Positions 36,275-48,400 of a stretch of DNA of 51,332 nt are shown in pieces. The position numbers were made by a program, and so were the translations under genes. The DNA is taken from contig JAGWKL010000012.1 of NCBI GenBank assembly GCA_028865345.1, forward strand, positions 1-51,332, read 5' to 3'. This stretch comes from Candidatus Omnitrophota bacterium. Lineage in GTDB: Bacteria > Omnitrophota > Gorgyraeia > Zapsychrales > Fredricksoniimonadaceae. Numbering within the stretch: position 1 is the stretch's first letter; the number at the start of each line of letters is the position of its first letter. Below the pieces are notes generated by a model. That model saw nothing but the letters and a program-made list of their open reading frames with translations. It did not search any database and was not told the DNA's origin.

Positions 36275-36517
36275 AAGCTTGGCGAAACCGGATTTCCGTC
36301 GGGCCGCCGTTTTTTTGTGCATGATGCCGCGTTTGGCCGCCTTGTCGAATTTTTTGTATATTTCTTTAAGCAGGTCAGCCGCCTCGGCTTTCTTGCCGCC
36401 GGCTGCGGCCGTGAACTGTTTGACGCACTTTTTAAGATCAGTCTTGATCTGCATGTTGTGCAGGTGCCTGGTGCGGTTTTGGCGTAAATCTTTAATGGCT
36501 GTACGGCGTTGTGGCAT
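36260..36517 (-). CDS. rpsT: 30S ribosomal protein S20
   Basis: MPQRRTAIKDLRQNRTRHLHN...KRGIMHKKTAARRKSGFAKLL. Confidence 0.93.
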   Translation of the reverse strand: MPQRRTAIKDLRQNRTRHLHNMQIKTDLKKCVKQFTAAAGGKKAEAADLLKEIYKKFDKAAKRGIMHKKTAARRKSGFAKLLAAK

Positions 36518-36554
36518 GAATAAAGTCTCCTTTAAGCATTGTTACGAAGGACAA

Positions 36555-36583
36555 ATAATAGCAAACCGCCTTGCCTATGTCAA
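36555..36583 (-). promoter_or_regulatory. rpsT promoter overlapping murJ start
   Basis: Minus strand TTGACA-17 bp-TATTAT. Confidence 0.8.
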
Positions 36584-37929
36584 CTGATAAATCCTGCTCC
36601 CGTTGTGACCCCAATCATGCCCTTTTAAAATCCAGCGGCGTTGTGGCCGGCGGGGTGCTGACCTCAAGACTGCTTGGTTTCGTGCGCGATGTCATCCTGG
36701 CGCGTTTTTTAGGCACCGGCCTTCTGGCGGAGGCGTTCTTCGTGGCCCAGCGTATCCCCAATTTGTTGAGGGACATGGCCGGCGAGGGCGCGGCCAATGC
36801 GGCCATCGTGCCGACCCTGACGGAATACGCCCAAAAAAAGACCGCCCAAGATTGGCAGCAATGCATTAACGCGGTCATGACATGGGGGCTGATCATTTTA
36901 GGGACGATCACGGTCATCGGCATATTGGCCGCTCCGTTGATTGTGAGGCTCATTGCGCCGGGCTTCATCGCACAGCCGGAAAAATTGCACCTGACGATCA
37001 ATTTGACGCGCATCATGTTTCCTTATTTGGTCCTGATCGCTCTAACGGCTTTTCAGGCGGGCATTTTATATTCGTTAAATGCGTTCTTCGCGCCGGCTTT
37101 CGGTCCATGCCTTTTGAATGTGGCCATGATCTTAAGCGTGTGGGTGGCATGCCTGTTCTCCCTGCCGTTGGCCTATACGATCTCCATCGGGGTTTTAGTG
37201 GGCGGCATCTGGCAGTTCTGGGTCCAATTCTCGGCGCTCGCCCGCCGCGGCGTGCATTGGAAATTGTCGGCGGATTTTAGGAATGAGGGCGCTTTGAAAA
37301 TAGGACGGCTCATGCTGCCGCGGTTGTGGGGCAGCGCGGTCTATCAGATCAATGTTTTTGTAGACACGTTTTGCGCGTCCCTGGCCTTTATCGTGGGGGC
37401 AGGCGGCATTGCCGCGATTTATTACGCCAACCGCATGATCCAGCTTCCCCTGGGGGTTTTCGGTTACGCGCTTTCGTCGGTGGCCCTGCCGTCCTTGTCC
37501 AGGCTTGCCCAGGAAAAGGACATGGCCCGGTTCAAATCGACCTTGTTTTTCGCCCTGCGCAATCTGGTGCTCGTCCTGGCGCTGGCAGGCATAGGCATGG
37601 CATTTTTTTCCAAGTGGATCATTCATATTATTTTCCAGCGGGGCGCATTTGACGCCTATTCCACATCAGTGACGGCCCGGGTGATGTTCTATGCGGCCCT
37701 GGGGTTGCCGTTTTTCGGGGCCTCAAGGATCCTGGTGTCCGCTTTTTACGCGCTGCAGGACACCAAAACCCCTGTGAAGACGGCAACGGTCTGTCTGGTC
37801 ATCAACATTGTTTTGAACGTCGCGCTGATGTTTCCTCTTAAGATCGGCGGCATCGCCCTGGCCAGCAGCATCGCCGGCGCCGTCAACTGCCTGCTGTTAT
37901 GGAACGCCCTTCAAAGGAGATTGAAATGA
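36577..37929 (+). CDS. murJ: Lipid II flippase MurJ
   Basis: TSRLLGFVRDVILARFLGTG, FFVAQRIPNLLRDMAGEGAANAAIVP, polytopic. Confidence 0.95.
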   Translation: MSTDKSCSRCDPNHALLKSSGVVAGGVLTSRLLGFVRDVILARFLGTGLLAEAFFVAQRIPNLLRDMAGEGAANAAIVPTLTEYAQKKTAQDWQQCINAVMTWGLIILGTITVIGILAAPLIVRLIAPGFIAQPEKLHLTINLTRIMFPYLVLIALTAFQAGILYSLNAFFAPAFGPCLLNVAMILSVWVACLFSLPLAYTISIGVLVGGIWQFWVQFSALARRGVHWKLSADFRNEGALKIGRLMLPRLWGSAVYQINVFVDTFCASLAFIVGAGGIAAIYYANRMIQLPLGVFGYALSSVALPSLSRLAQEKDMARFKSTLFFALRNLVLVLALAGIGMAFFSKWIIHIIFQRGAFDAYSTSVTARVMFYAALGLPFFGASRILVSAFYALQDTKTPVKTATVCLVINIVLNVALMFPLKIGGIALASSIAGAVNCLLLWNALQRRLK

Positions 37930-38429
37930 AGATAAAAATCAAACGATGCTGTCTTTGCACCCGGTGGCCCGTTTATACCGCCAGGGCGAAATATTGCCTG
38001 CGCTGCCGTAAGTTTATGTATTGCATGAAAAACAGGCGGATCAACGGCGAGGCTGCCGAAAGAATTAAAGCCTGGGTCAGGCACTGCCGTGGTTTTTTCT
38101 GTTTTTATACGGGAGTGGAACTCAATTTGGAAGATCCTGCAGACCCATACTATTTTGAATTTGATCACTTCGTACCGGGCGACCGCCGCCGCATGAATTT
38201 GACCTGTACGTTATTTAATGAGATCAAATCCGATCTTCTTCTACAGGAGCTTAAACGTTACGTCCATCAACTGGAGATGCACTGGACAACAGGTGCCCCG
38301 GTTAAGAAAATGAAGCTCAAATTCTGGTTTCGCTTAACGCCGCCCAAGGCAAAAGACGGTGTTTTCTTAACCATGCGCCAATACCGCAAACTGCTTGCCC
38401 TGGCCAAGCGCAGCCGTCACAATAGATAA
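37926..38429 (+). CDS. Zinc-ribbon/HNH-like small nuclease candidate
   Basis: CCLCTRWPVYTARAKYCLRCRKFMYC; CFYTGVEL...YYFEFDHFVPGDR; ATGA overlap with murJ. Confidence 0.55.
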   Translation: MKIKIKRCCLCTRWPVYTARAKYCLRCRKFMYCMKNRRINGEAAERIKAWVRHCRGFFCFYTGVELNLEDPADPYYFEFDHFVPGDRRRMNLTCTLFNEIKSDLLLQELKRYVHQLEMHWTTGAPVKKMKLKFWFRLTPPKAKDGVFLTMRQYRKLLALAKRSRHNR

Positions 38430-38472
38430 TTATTTATGCATTGATCGGGAAACTGTACATAGGATTCAATCA

Positions 38473-39726
38473 ATGGAGATCAGGGAAACGATCAAAACAT
38501 TGCCGACGACCAGCGGCGTGTATTTGTACAAGGACGCCGCGGGGGAGGTCATTTACGTCGGCAAGGCGGTCAATATCCGCAAGCGCGTGGAATCCTACTT
38601 CCGCAAGGAGACCGGGAGCGTCAAGACGGACTTTCTGGTCAGTAAAATAGCCGGCATTGAGACGGTGCAAACCGCCTCCGAAGCCGAGGCCCTGCTTTTG
38701 GAGGCCGGCCTCATCAAGCGCCACCTGCCCAAGTACAATGTGGAGCTTAAGGACGGCAAGACCTATCCGTTTATCCGCATTACCAAGGAAGAGTTTCCCT
38801 TGGTTTCAGTCGTGCGTCAAACCACGCGCAAATACAAGGACGTGGCCGCGGAATTCTGGGGGCCATACGTGAATCCGGCGTTGGTGCGCGAAGCCTTGAA
38901 TATCATCCGTAAGATTTTTCCTTTCCGCACCTGCGAGCCTTTTGCCGCCCAACTGTGCCTTTACTATGATTTGGGGCTGTGCCAGGGGCCTTGCGAGGCC
39001 AAGGTCGGCAGGCAGGAGTATATGCGCAACATCAAAAACATAAAGCTGATTCTCGACGGTAAGAAAGACGATCTATACCGCCGGATGCGCCGCCGGATGG
39101 AAGAGGCTTCCCTGGCACAGGATTTCGAAGGCGCGGGACGCCTGCGCGACCAGATCAGGGCCGTCGGCGCTCTGTATTCGGGGACAGGGGACATCAATTA
39201 TTACAAAGAGGCCGAACAGCTGCAAAGGGCGCTGGCACTTGGGCGCGCCCCGGCACGCCTGGAGTGTTTTGATATTTCCAACATCATGGGCAACCAGGCG
39301 GTCGGCTCCATGGTGTCGTTTTTAAACGGCAAGCCGGACAAGAACAATTACCGGCGGTTTCGCATCAAGACCGTGCAGGGCATCGATGATTTTCAGATGA
39401 TCGCGGAGGTGGTGCGCCGGCGTTACAGCCGCCTGCAAAGGGAAGGTCTAAGTTTCCCTGATCTCATCGTCGTCGACGGCGGCAAAGGGCAGCTGGGCGC
39501 CGCGCTCGGGGAATTAAAAAAATTGAATTTGTCGCTTCCGGTCATTGCGCTGGCCAAGCAGGAAGAAGAGATTTTTGTCCCCGGTAAACGCAATCCCTTA
39601 AGGCTGCCGCATGATTCATTGGGCCTGAAGCTTCTCATGCGCCTGCGCGATGAGGCCCACCGTTTCGGTCTCAAGTACCATACCCTTCTGCGCGCCAAGA
39701 AATTTTTAGGCCTCGACAAGCCTTGA
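38473..39726 (+). CDS. uvrC: Compact UvrC (GIY-YIG + UVR + RNase H-like) lacking C-terminal HhH
   Basis: TTSGVYLYKDAAGEVIYVGKA, ECFDISNIMG, LIVVDGGKGQL, RDEAHRFG; ends DKP*. Confidence 0.9.
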   Translation: MEIRETIKTLPTTSGVYLYKDAAGEVIYVGKAVNIRKRVESYFRKETGSVKTDFLVSKIAGIETVQTASEAEALLLEAGLIKRHLPKYNVELKDGKTYPFIRITKEEFPLVSVVRQTTRKYKDVAAEFWGPYVNPALVREALNIIRKIFPFRTCEPFAAQLCLYYDLGLCQGPCEAKVGRQEYMRNIKNIKLILDGKKDDLYRRMRRRMEEASLAQDFEGAGRLRDQIRAVGALYSGTGDINYYKEAEQLQRALALGRAPARLECFDISNIMGNQAVGSMVSFLNGKPDKNNYRRFRIKTVQGIDDFQMIAEVVRRRYSRLQREGLSFPDLIVVDGGKGQLGAALGELKKLNLSLPVIALAKQEEEIFVPGKRNPLRLPHDSLGLKLLMRLRDEAHRFGLKYHTLLRAKKFLGLDKP

Positions 39727-39741
39727 TTTTCCCATTATTAT
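39713..39741 (+). promoter_or_regulatory. Promoter for uvrC-ychF intergenic RNA
   Basis: TCGACA-17 bp-TATTAT. Confidence 0.65.
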
Positions 39742-39747
39742 GTACGT

Positions 39748-39905
39748 TTTTGAGTATCACCGGGTGGCGAGGCATTGATGTTTCGGAGCGCACGATACCG
39801 GCTCAAGGGGCCACTATTTGGTAAACCACCATTGAAGCGGGCTTGTGGGTTGCACCCACCCAAGGAGCACCGAAATATCAATGCTGAGCCAGGACCCGGT
39901 GGTCA
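39748..39905 (+). ncRNA. Candidate structured ncRNA/leader, family unknown
   Basis: CACCGGGT/ACCCGGTG and GCATTGATGTTTCGGAGC/GCACCGAAATATCAATGC long stem with branched interior. Confidence 0.7.
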
Positions 39906-39926
39906 GCTAAACGAAGGTTTATTATT

Positions 39927-41003
39927 ATGGAAATTGGTATCGTCGGCCTGCCTAATGTCGGCAAGTCTTCGCTGTTTAACGCCTTGACCGGCGCTGCCGC
40001 GGCCGCGGAGAATTTTCCTTTTACCACGATCGAACCCAACATCGGGGTCGTTCCCCTGCCGGATGAGCGCCTGCAGTTTCTGGCTCAGGAATGGAATTCC
40101 GCCAAGGTGACCCCGTCAGGGATCCGTTTCGTGGACATCGCCGGCATCGTCAAGGGCGCTTCCCAGGGGGAAGGGTTGGGCAACAAATTCTTGTCCCATA
40201 TACGTTCTGTCGACGCGGTGGCCCACGTGGTGCGCTGTTTTAAAGACGAGAATGTGGTCAATGTTTGTCCCGAGCTTGATCCCTTGTCCGCCGCGGACAT
40301 CATCACCACCGAACTTTTATTGGCCGATATCCAGCAGTGCGAGGCGGCCTTGGGGCGCTGGTCCAAGAAAGCCAAGTCCGGGGACAAGGAAGCCATCGCT
40401 AAATGTAATGCCCTCAATGACTGCATGAAGGCTTTTAACGAAGGCACTCCGGCCAGACGACTGAAGGCCATTCCCCCGGAAATTTTAAGCGAATTCCAGT
40501 TTTTGACCGCCAAGTCCCTGATGTACGTGGCCAATACCGACGAAGGAGAACCTGACGAAGCCCTGTTGAAACCGCTGCGCGAACGCGCGGACAAAGAAGG
40601 GGCGGCTTTGGTTTCTTTGTGCACGAAGCTGGAGGCGGAAATCGTGCAGTTGCCGCCTGAGGAGCGCGGCGCTTATTATGAAGCCGCCGGCATCGCCTCG
40701 CCGGGTTTGAGCCGCCTGGCCCACGCAGGCAAAGACCTGCTGAAATTGATCTGTTTTTTTACCGCGGGCCCGCAGGAAACCCGCGCTTGGCTTGTTCCTC
40801 AAGGGACGCCGGCCGTCAAGGCCGCCGGGAAGATCCATACGGACATTGAGCGCGGGTTCATCCGCGCCGAGATCTATAAATGCGACGACCTTAAAAAACT
40901 CGGTTCCTATAAAGCCGTGCAGGAAAAAAACCTGGTCACCCTCGAGGGTAAAGAGTATATTATGCAGGACGGGGACGCTGCCTATTTTCGTTTCAGCGTG
41001 TAA
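39927..41003 (+). CDS. ychF: Redox-regulated ATPase YchF
   Basis: GIVGLPNVGKSSLFNALTGA, ENFPFTTIEPNIGVV, DIAGIVKGASQGEGLGN. Confidence 0.97.
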   Translation: MEIGIVGLPNVGKSSLFNALTGAAAAAENFPFTTIEPNIGVVPLPDERLQFLAQEWNSAKVTPSGIRFVDIAGIVKGASQGEGLGNKFLSHIRSVDAVAHVVRCFKDENVVNVCPELDPLSAADIITTELLLADIQQCEAALGRWSKKAKSGDKEAIAKCNALNDCMKAFNEGTPARRLKAIPPEILSEFQFLTAKSLMYVANTDEGEPDEALLKPLRERADKEGAALVSLCTKLEAEIVQLPPEERGAYYEAAGIASPGLSRLAHAGKDLLKLICFFTAGPQETRAWLVPQGTPAVKAAGKIHTDIERGFIRAEIYKCDDLKKLGSYKAVQEKNLVTLEGKEYIMQDGDAAYFRFSV

Positions 41004-41009
41004 AAATTT

Positions 41010-42141
41010 ATGTCAGACCAATTGACCAGACAATTCGATGAACTTGCCAACAGGCTGGCCGGCCTAAGGGGGTATCTTTGATGTCCCCCAGAAAGAAAAA
41101 TCCATAGCCCAAATACAGGAGCGGATGGGGGCACAAGGGTTTTGGGGAAACCCGGAAGCGGCCAACAAAACCATGCAGGAGCTCAAAGTCCTTAAGAACC
41201 TCGTCGAGCCTTTTCAGGAATGCGTCAAGCGCGTGCACGAGGCCCAGGAATTTTTAGGTTTGGGCGGGGGAGATGAGGATTTGAACCGGCAGTTGGCTGA
41301 TGAGGCCTCTGCTTTGAGCGCCCAAATCGCCGTTTTGGAATTGCAGGCCCATTTGAGCTCCCCCTTTGACGGCGCCAACGCGCTTTTGAGCATCAACGCC
41401 GGCGCCGGAGGCACGGAATCCTGCGATTGGGCGGCCATGCTGATGCGCATGTACGCGCGCCATGCGGATTTGAAGGGCTATAAGTGCGAGACCATCGACA
41501 TTTTGTATGGCGATGAAGCGGGCATCAAGAACGTCGTCCTTCGCATCGAAGGCGAGATGGCCTACGGGTATCTGAAATCGGAAAAAGGCGTGCACCGGCT
41601 GGTTCGTATTTCCCCGTTTGATTCCAACAAGCGGCGGCATACGTCCTTTGCTTCCGTAGAGGTCATCCCTGAAGTAGAGGACAGCGCCGAGGTGGCGATC
41701 AATCCCGCGGAATTACGCATTGACGTTTACCGCGCCTCAGGCCCCGGCGGCCAGGGGGTCAACACCACGGATTCCGCGGTGCGCATCACGCATTTGCCGA
41801 CGGGCATTGTGGCCCAGTCGCAGAAGGAACGTTCGCAATTGCAGAACAAGGCTCAGGCCATGAAGGTCTTGAGGGCCAGACTGGCCGCGCTTAAGGCCCG
41901 CGAGCAGGAAGAGGCTATGAGCAAAGAGGCCGGCGACAAGCAAAAGATCGAATGGGGCTCGCAGATCCGCTCCTATGTGTTGTACCCGTACCAGATGGTC
42001 AAGGACCACCGGACCGGAGTGGAAACATCGGCGACCCAAAAAGTCCTCGACGGCGAGATCGATGAATTTATTGAAGGATTCTTAAAAACAAAGCCCGAAG
42101 ACAGAGACAAACGCCTTAGGGAAAGGCAACAGGAAGAATAA
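41010..42141 (+). CDS. prfB: Peptide chain release factor 2, +1 programmed frameshift at CTT TGA (41076-41081)
   Basis: AAGGGGGTATCTTTGATG slippery site; downstream SPF-type codon-recognition and [11 protein letters not shown] motifs. Confidence 0.96.
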
Positions 42142-42143
42142 TT

Positions 42144-45122
<2,979 letters not shown>

Positions 45123-45134
45123 TTTCTTCTCCGG

Positions 45135-45166
45135 TCATTCCCGCATGCTTTTAGCGGGAATCCAGA
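45135..45166. repeat. REP-like extragenic palindrome
   Basis: GTCATTCCCGC-atgctttta-GCGGGAATCCAG. Confidence 0.75.
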
Positions 45167-45216
45167 CATTCGGCTTGCCTTTGAAATTTATCTTGCCCAT
45201 GAGGAGATTACATGTT

Positions 45217-45245
45217 ATATTCTCCGCATAAGGTGCGGAGAATAT
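45217..45245. promoter_or_regulatory. Perfect 12-bp-arm inverted repeat overlapping fic start codon
   Basis: ATATTCTCCGCA-taagg-TGCGGAGAATAT; ATG at 45244. Confidence 0.85.
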
Positions 45246-46365
45246 GAAGTACATTCATCAGACAGACAGTTGGCCAAGGTTCACGTGGGATATCCCAAAG
45301 ATTACATCCTTGCTTGGGCCTGTGCGTAATCGTCAAGGGCGATTATTAGGGCGGATGGAGGCTTTGGGGCTTCCTTTGCGCTCAGAGGCCGTATTGCAAA
45401 CCCTCACGCTCGATGTCGTCAAGAGCAGTGAAATCGAAGGCCAGATGCTTGATTTATCTCAAGTCCGTTCTTCCATTGCTCGTAGATTAGGTATAGATAT
45501 CGGCGGCTTGATTCATTCTGATCGTCATGTAGAGGGAGTGGTGGAAATGATGCTGGATGCTACTCAACATTTCAATAAGCCGTTGACCAAAGACCGCCTG
45601 TTAGGCTGGCACGCCAGTTTGTTCCCAACGGGCAGAAGCGGGATGCATAAAATTACAGTGGGTGCTTGGCGTCGTGATATCCATGGTCCTATGCGGGTTG
45701 TTTCAGGTCCTGTTGGCCGCCAAAAGGTGCACTTTGAGGCGCCGGAAGCTGGGCGTTTATCTGTGGAAATGAAGAACTTCCTGGATTGGTTTAAGAATGC
45801 ACAGGATTTAGATCCGGTCCTTAAGGCCGGTATGGCTCATTTGTGGTTTGTGACAATTCATCCTTTTGACGATGGCAATGGACGTATTGCCCGCGCTATT
45901 GCAGATTTGCAATTGGCTCGAGCTGACGGGAGTCGGGAACGTTTTTATAGTATGTCCGTTCAGATCCGGCAGGAACGCAATGCCTACTATGATATTCTTG
46001 AAAAGACGCAAAAGAGCACCGATGTGACGAAGCGCGGAATTGATATTACAAAATGGCTTGAATGGTTTTTGTCGTGCCTTAATCGATCACTGGATACAAC
46101 GGAAAACACCCTCGCTGTCGTTTTAAAGAAAGCGCAGTTTTGGCAGCGTCATACATCTGGAAAATTCAACGAACGGCAGAAAACTATCATTAATGAACTG
46201 TTTGATGGTTTCGAAGGCAAATTGACTTCTTCCAAATGGGCAAAGATCACGAAATGCTCACAGGACACGGCTTGGCGTGATATAAATGATCTTATTGATA
46301 AGGGCATCCTTCTTAAAGATACTGCCGGAGGGCGCAGTACGAGCTACGTGTTGAAGTATTCTTAA
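45244..46365 (+). CDS. Fic family protein (DUF4172-type N-term, class II inhibitory motif, C-terminal wHTH-like)
   Basis: HPFDDGNGRIAR Fic motif; SSEIEG inhibitory motif; C-terminal wHTH-like region. Confidence 0.93.
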   Translation: MKYIHQTDSWPRFTWDIPKITSLLGPVRNRQGRLLGRMEALGLPLRSEAVLQTLTLDVVKSSEIEGQMLDLSQVRSSIARRLGIDIGGLIHSDRHVEGVVEMMLDATQHFNKPLTKDRLLGWHASLFPTGRSGMHKITVGAWRRDIHGPMRVVSGPVGRQKVHFEAPEAGRLSVEMKNFLDWFKNAQDLDPVLKAGMAHLWFVTIHPFDDGNGRIARAIADLQLARADGSRERFYSMSVQIRQERNAYYDILEKTQKSTDVTKRGIDITKWLEWFLSCLNRSLDTTENTLAVVLKKAQFWQRHTSGKFNERQKTIINELFDGFEGKLTSSKWAKITKCSQDTAWRDINDLIDKGILLKDTAGGRSTSYVLKYS

Positions 46366-46495
46366 TCTTACTGACACGGTGTTAACAATACATGTTGGAA
46401 TCGGTTAAAACATCCATCCAAAGAGCCCGAACTCTTGGCTAAAGTCTAATCTTGTTCGCAAAAGATTCAGGGGCTTCGCCAAAAGAGCGATAGTA

Positions 46496-46523
46496 TTGAC
46501 TTTCTATTCTCGCCCGTTAAAAT
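46496..46523 (+). promoter_or_regulatory. Promoter placed for leaderless lnt transcript
   Basis: TTGACT-16 bp-TAAAAT ending 6 nt before ATG. Confidence 0.6.
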
Positions 46524-46529
46524 ATCCGC

Positions 46530-48017
46530 ATGGCCAAAAACTTTACGACGGCAATGCAACAGGGAATTTTGGTATTTTTATCCTGTTTATTGTCCGCGGG
46601 GCTTTTGGTGGTGTCCTTTCCCCGTCTTGAATTGTCCTTTCTCGCCTGGATTGCTCTTGTCCCGCTTTTATGCATTCTGGATGGCAAGAAGGAGTGGCGG
46701 GCTTTCCGCCGCGCCTATTTGTGCGGTTTTCTGTTCTTTGCCGCGGCCATAGGGTGGGTCTGCTATGTCACCTATATCGGCGCTTTTTTGCTGGTCGCCT
46801 TTTTGGCCCTGTACTTCGCGCTTTTCGGGGTTGCCTTTGTTTTTTTTCAACGCCGGTTAAAACTCATACCGCGCCTGTTTGTTCTGGCTGCCGTGTGGGT
46901 GGCGTTGGAATATATCCGCTCCCATTTTTTAAGCGGTTTCGGCTGGGTGAAGTTGGGACATACGCAGTACAAGAATTTGTGGCTTATCCAAATAGCGGAC
47001 AAGACCGGCATCTATGGAGTTTCCTATCTGGTGATGCTGGTCAATCTCCTGGTCTTCGAAACCGTTAAAGCGCGTTCCTTGTTGCCCAGGGCGAGCATGA
47101 TCGTCGGGGCCATTATAGCGGTAGTGTTGACCAACGGCTGGTGGACCATGGGGCATACCAGGCAGGAAGGCGAGGTCAAAGTCGGTGTGGTCCAGCCGGA
47201 CATCTCCCTGGCGGATGACTGGGATGAAGCCCGCAAACCCTGGATCATCGGCAAGACCGTCGGGCTGACCCAGGCCTTCAGCGACAAGAAATTGGACCTG
47301 ATCGTCTGGCCGGAAACCTCCCTGCCGGGTGTTTTTACCGACGCGCCGTTTTTGACTTATGAGATCAGGGCCACGGCCGCCGGCATGCATACTCCCATTG
47401 TGATGGGTTCCATTGACCAGGAGGGCCGGCATTATTATAATTCCGCTTTCTACATTGGCACGGATGGACGAGTGCTGGGCCATTACGATAAAATCCATCT
47501 TGTCCCTTTCGGCGAATTTTTGCCCTTGAGGCCGATTTTAGGCTGGATCGATCAATTTGTCCCCCTGGAGGATTTTACTCCGGGGACAAAGTACAAAGTT
47601 TTTTCACTGGGGGGACAAAAGAATTTCAGCGTCCTGATCTGTTTTGAGGACACCTTGGGTTCTTTGTGCCGCCATTTTGCTTTGGCCGGCGCTGATTTTT
47701 TTGTGAACATCACCAATGATGCCTGGTTTGAGCAAACCAGGGCGCCGTACCTGCATTTGCAGGGTGCGGTGTTCAGTTGCGTGGAAAATCACCGGGCGCT
47801 CGCCCGTGCGGCCAATACCGGCGTCAGCGCCCTGATAGACCCATGGGGCCGCATACTGACCACCGTCACCAATGGGAAGGGCAGGAAAATTTTCGTGACA
47901 GGAAGCACGTGGGGGACGCTGCCTTTGGTCCATGAAAAGACTTTTTATACAAAGTACGGAGATGTTTTTACTTGGGCCTGTTTTTTGTGTATAGTAGTGG
48001 CAATGGCAATTTCCTAG
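46530..48017 (+). CDS. lnt: Apolipoprotein N-acyltransferase
   Basis: N-terminal TMs, VWPETSLPG, KIHLVPFGEFLPLR, VLICFED, FFVNITNDAWF. Confidence 0.95.
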   Translation: MAKNFTTAMQQGILVFLSCLLSAGLLVVSFPRLELSFLAWIALVPLLCILDGKKEWRAFRRAYLCGFLFFAAAIGWVCYVTYIGAFLLVAFLALYFALFGVAFVFFQRRLKLIPRLFVLAAVWVALEYIRSHFLSGFGWVKLGHTQYKNLWLIQIADKTGIYGVSYLVMLVNLLVFETVKARSLLPRASMIVGAIIAVVLTNGWWTMGHTRQEGEVKVGVVQPDISLADDWDEARKPWIIGKTVGLTQAFSDKKLDLIVWPETSLPGVFTDAPFLTYEIRATAAGMHTPIVMGSIDQEGRHYYNSAFYIGTDGRVLGHYDKIHLVPFGEFLPLRPILGWIDQFVPLEDFTPGTKYKVFSLGGQKNFSVLICFEDTLGSLCRHFALAGADFFVNITNDAWFEQTRAPYLHLQGAVFSCVENHRALARAANTGVSALIDPWGRILTTVTNGKGRKIFVTGSTWGTLPLVHEKTFYTKYGDVFTWACFLCIVVAMAIS

Positions 48018-48029
48018 AGGAGATAAAGT

Positions 48030-48398
48030 ATGGCCAAGAAAATTCTGCTGGTCGATGACGATCCGGGAGTGCACCTGATCACGGTCCCTATCCTTAGCAA
48101 GGCCGGCTACAATGTTGTTTCCGCAAAGAACGGCGAACAGGCCCTGCACCTGGCGCTCAATGAACGCCCGCATCTTATCCTGATGGATGTGATCATGCCG
48201 GGCATCAAAGGACGCGACCTGTGCAGGAAGATCAAGGCCTACGATGTGCTCAAGGACATCGCCGTCGTGTTTTTGACGGCCAAGGATTCCGAAGATGATA
48301 TCCAGGCCGAAATACAGGCCGGCGGCCTGACCCACCTGACCAAACCGGTCAATCCGACGGAATTGCTGCAGACCATCAGCGGGATCATCGGTAAATAA
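48030..48398 (+). CDS. Stand-alone response regulator receiver protein
   Basis: KKILLVDDDPGVH, LILMDVIMPGIKG, VVFLTAKDSE, TKPVNP. Confidence 0.95.
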   Translation: MAKKILLVDDDPGVHLITVPILSKAGYNVVSAKNGEQALHLALNERPHLILMDVIMPGIKGRDLCRKIKAYDVLKDIAVVFLTAKDSEDDIQAEIQAGGLTHLTKPVNPTELLQTISGIIGK

Positions 48399-48400
48399 TC

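Noticed and set aside
39748-39905. Firm 6S RNA assignment
   Set aside because: Length fits but the interior looks branched and no diagnostic central bubble was recognised; left as unknown
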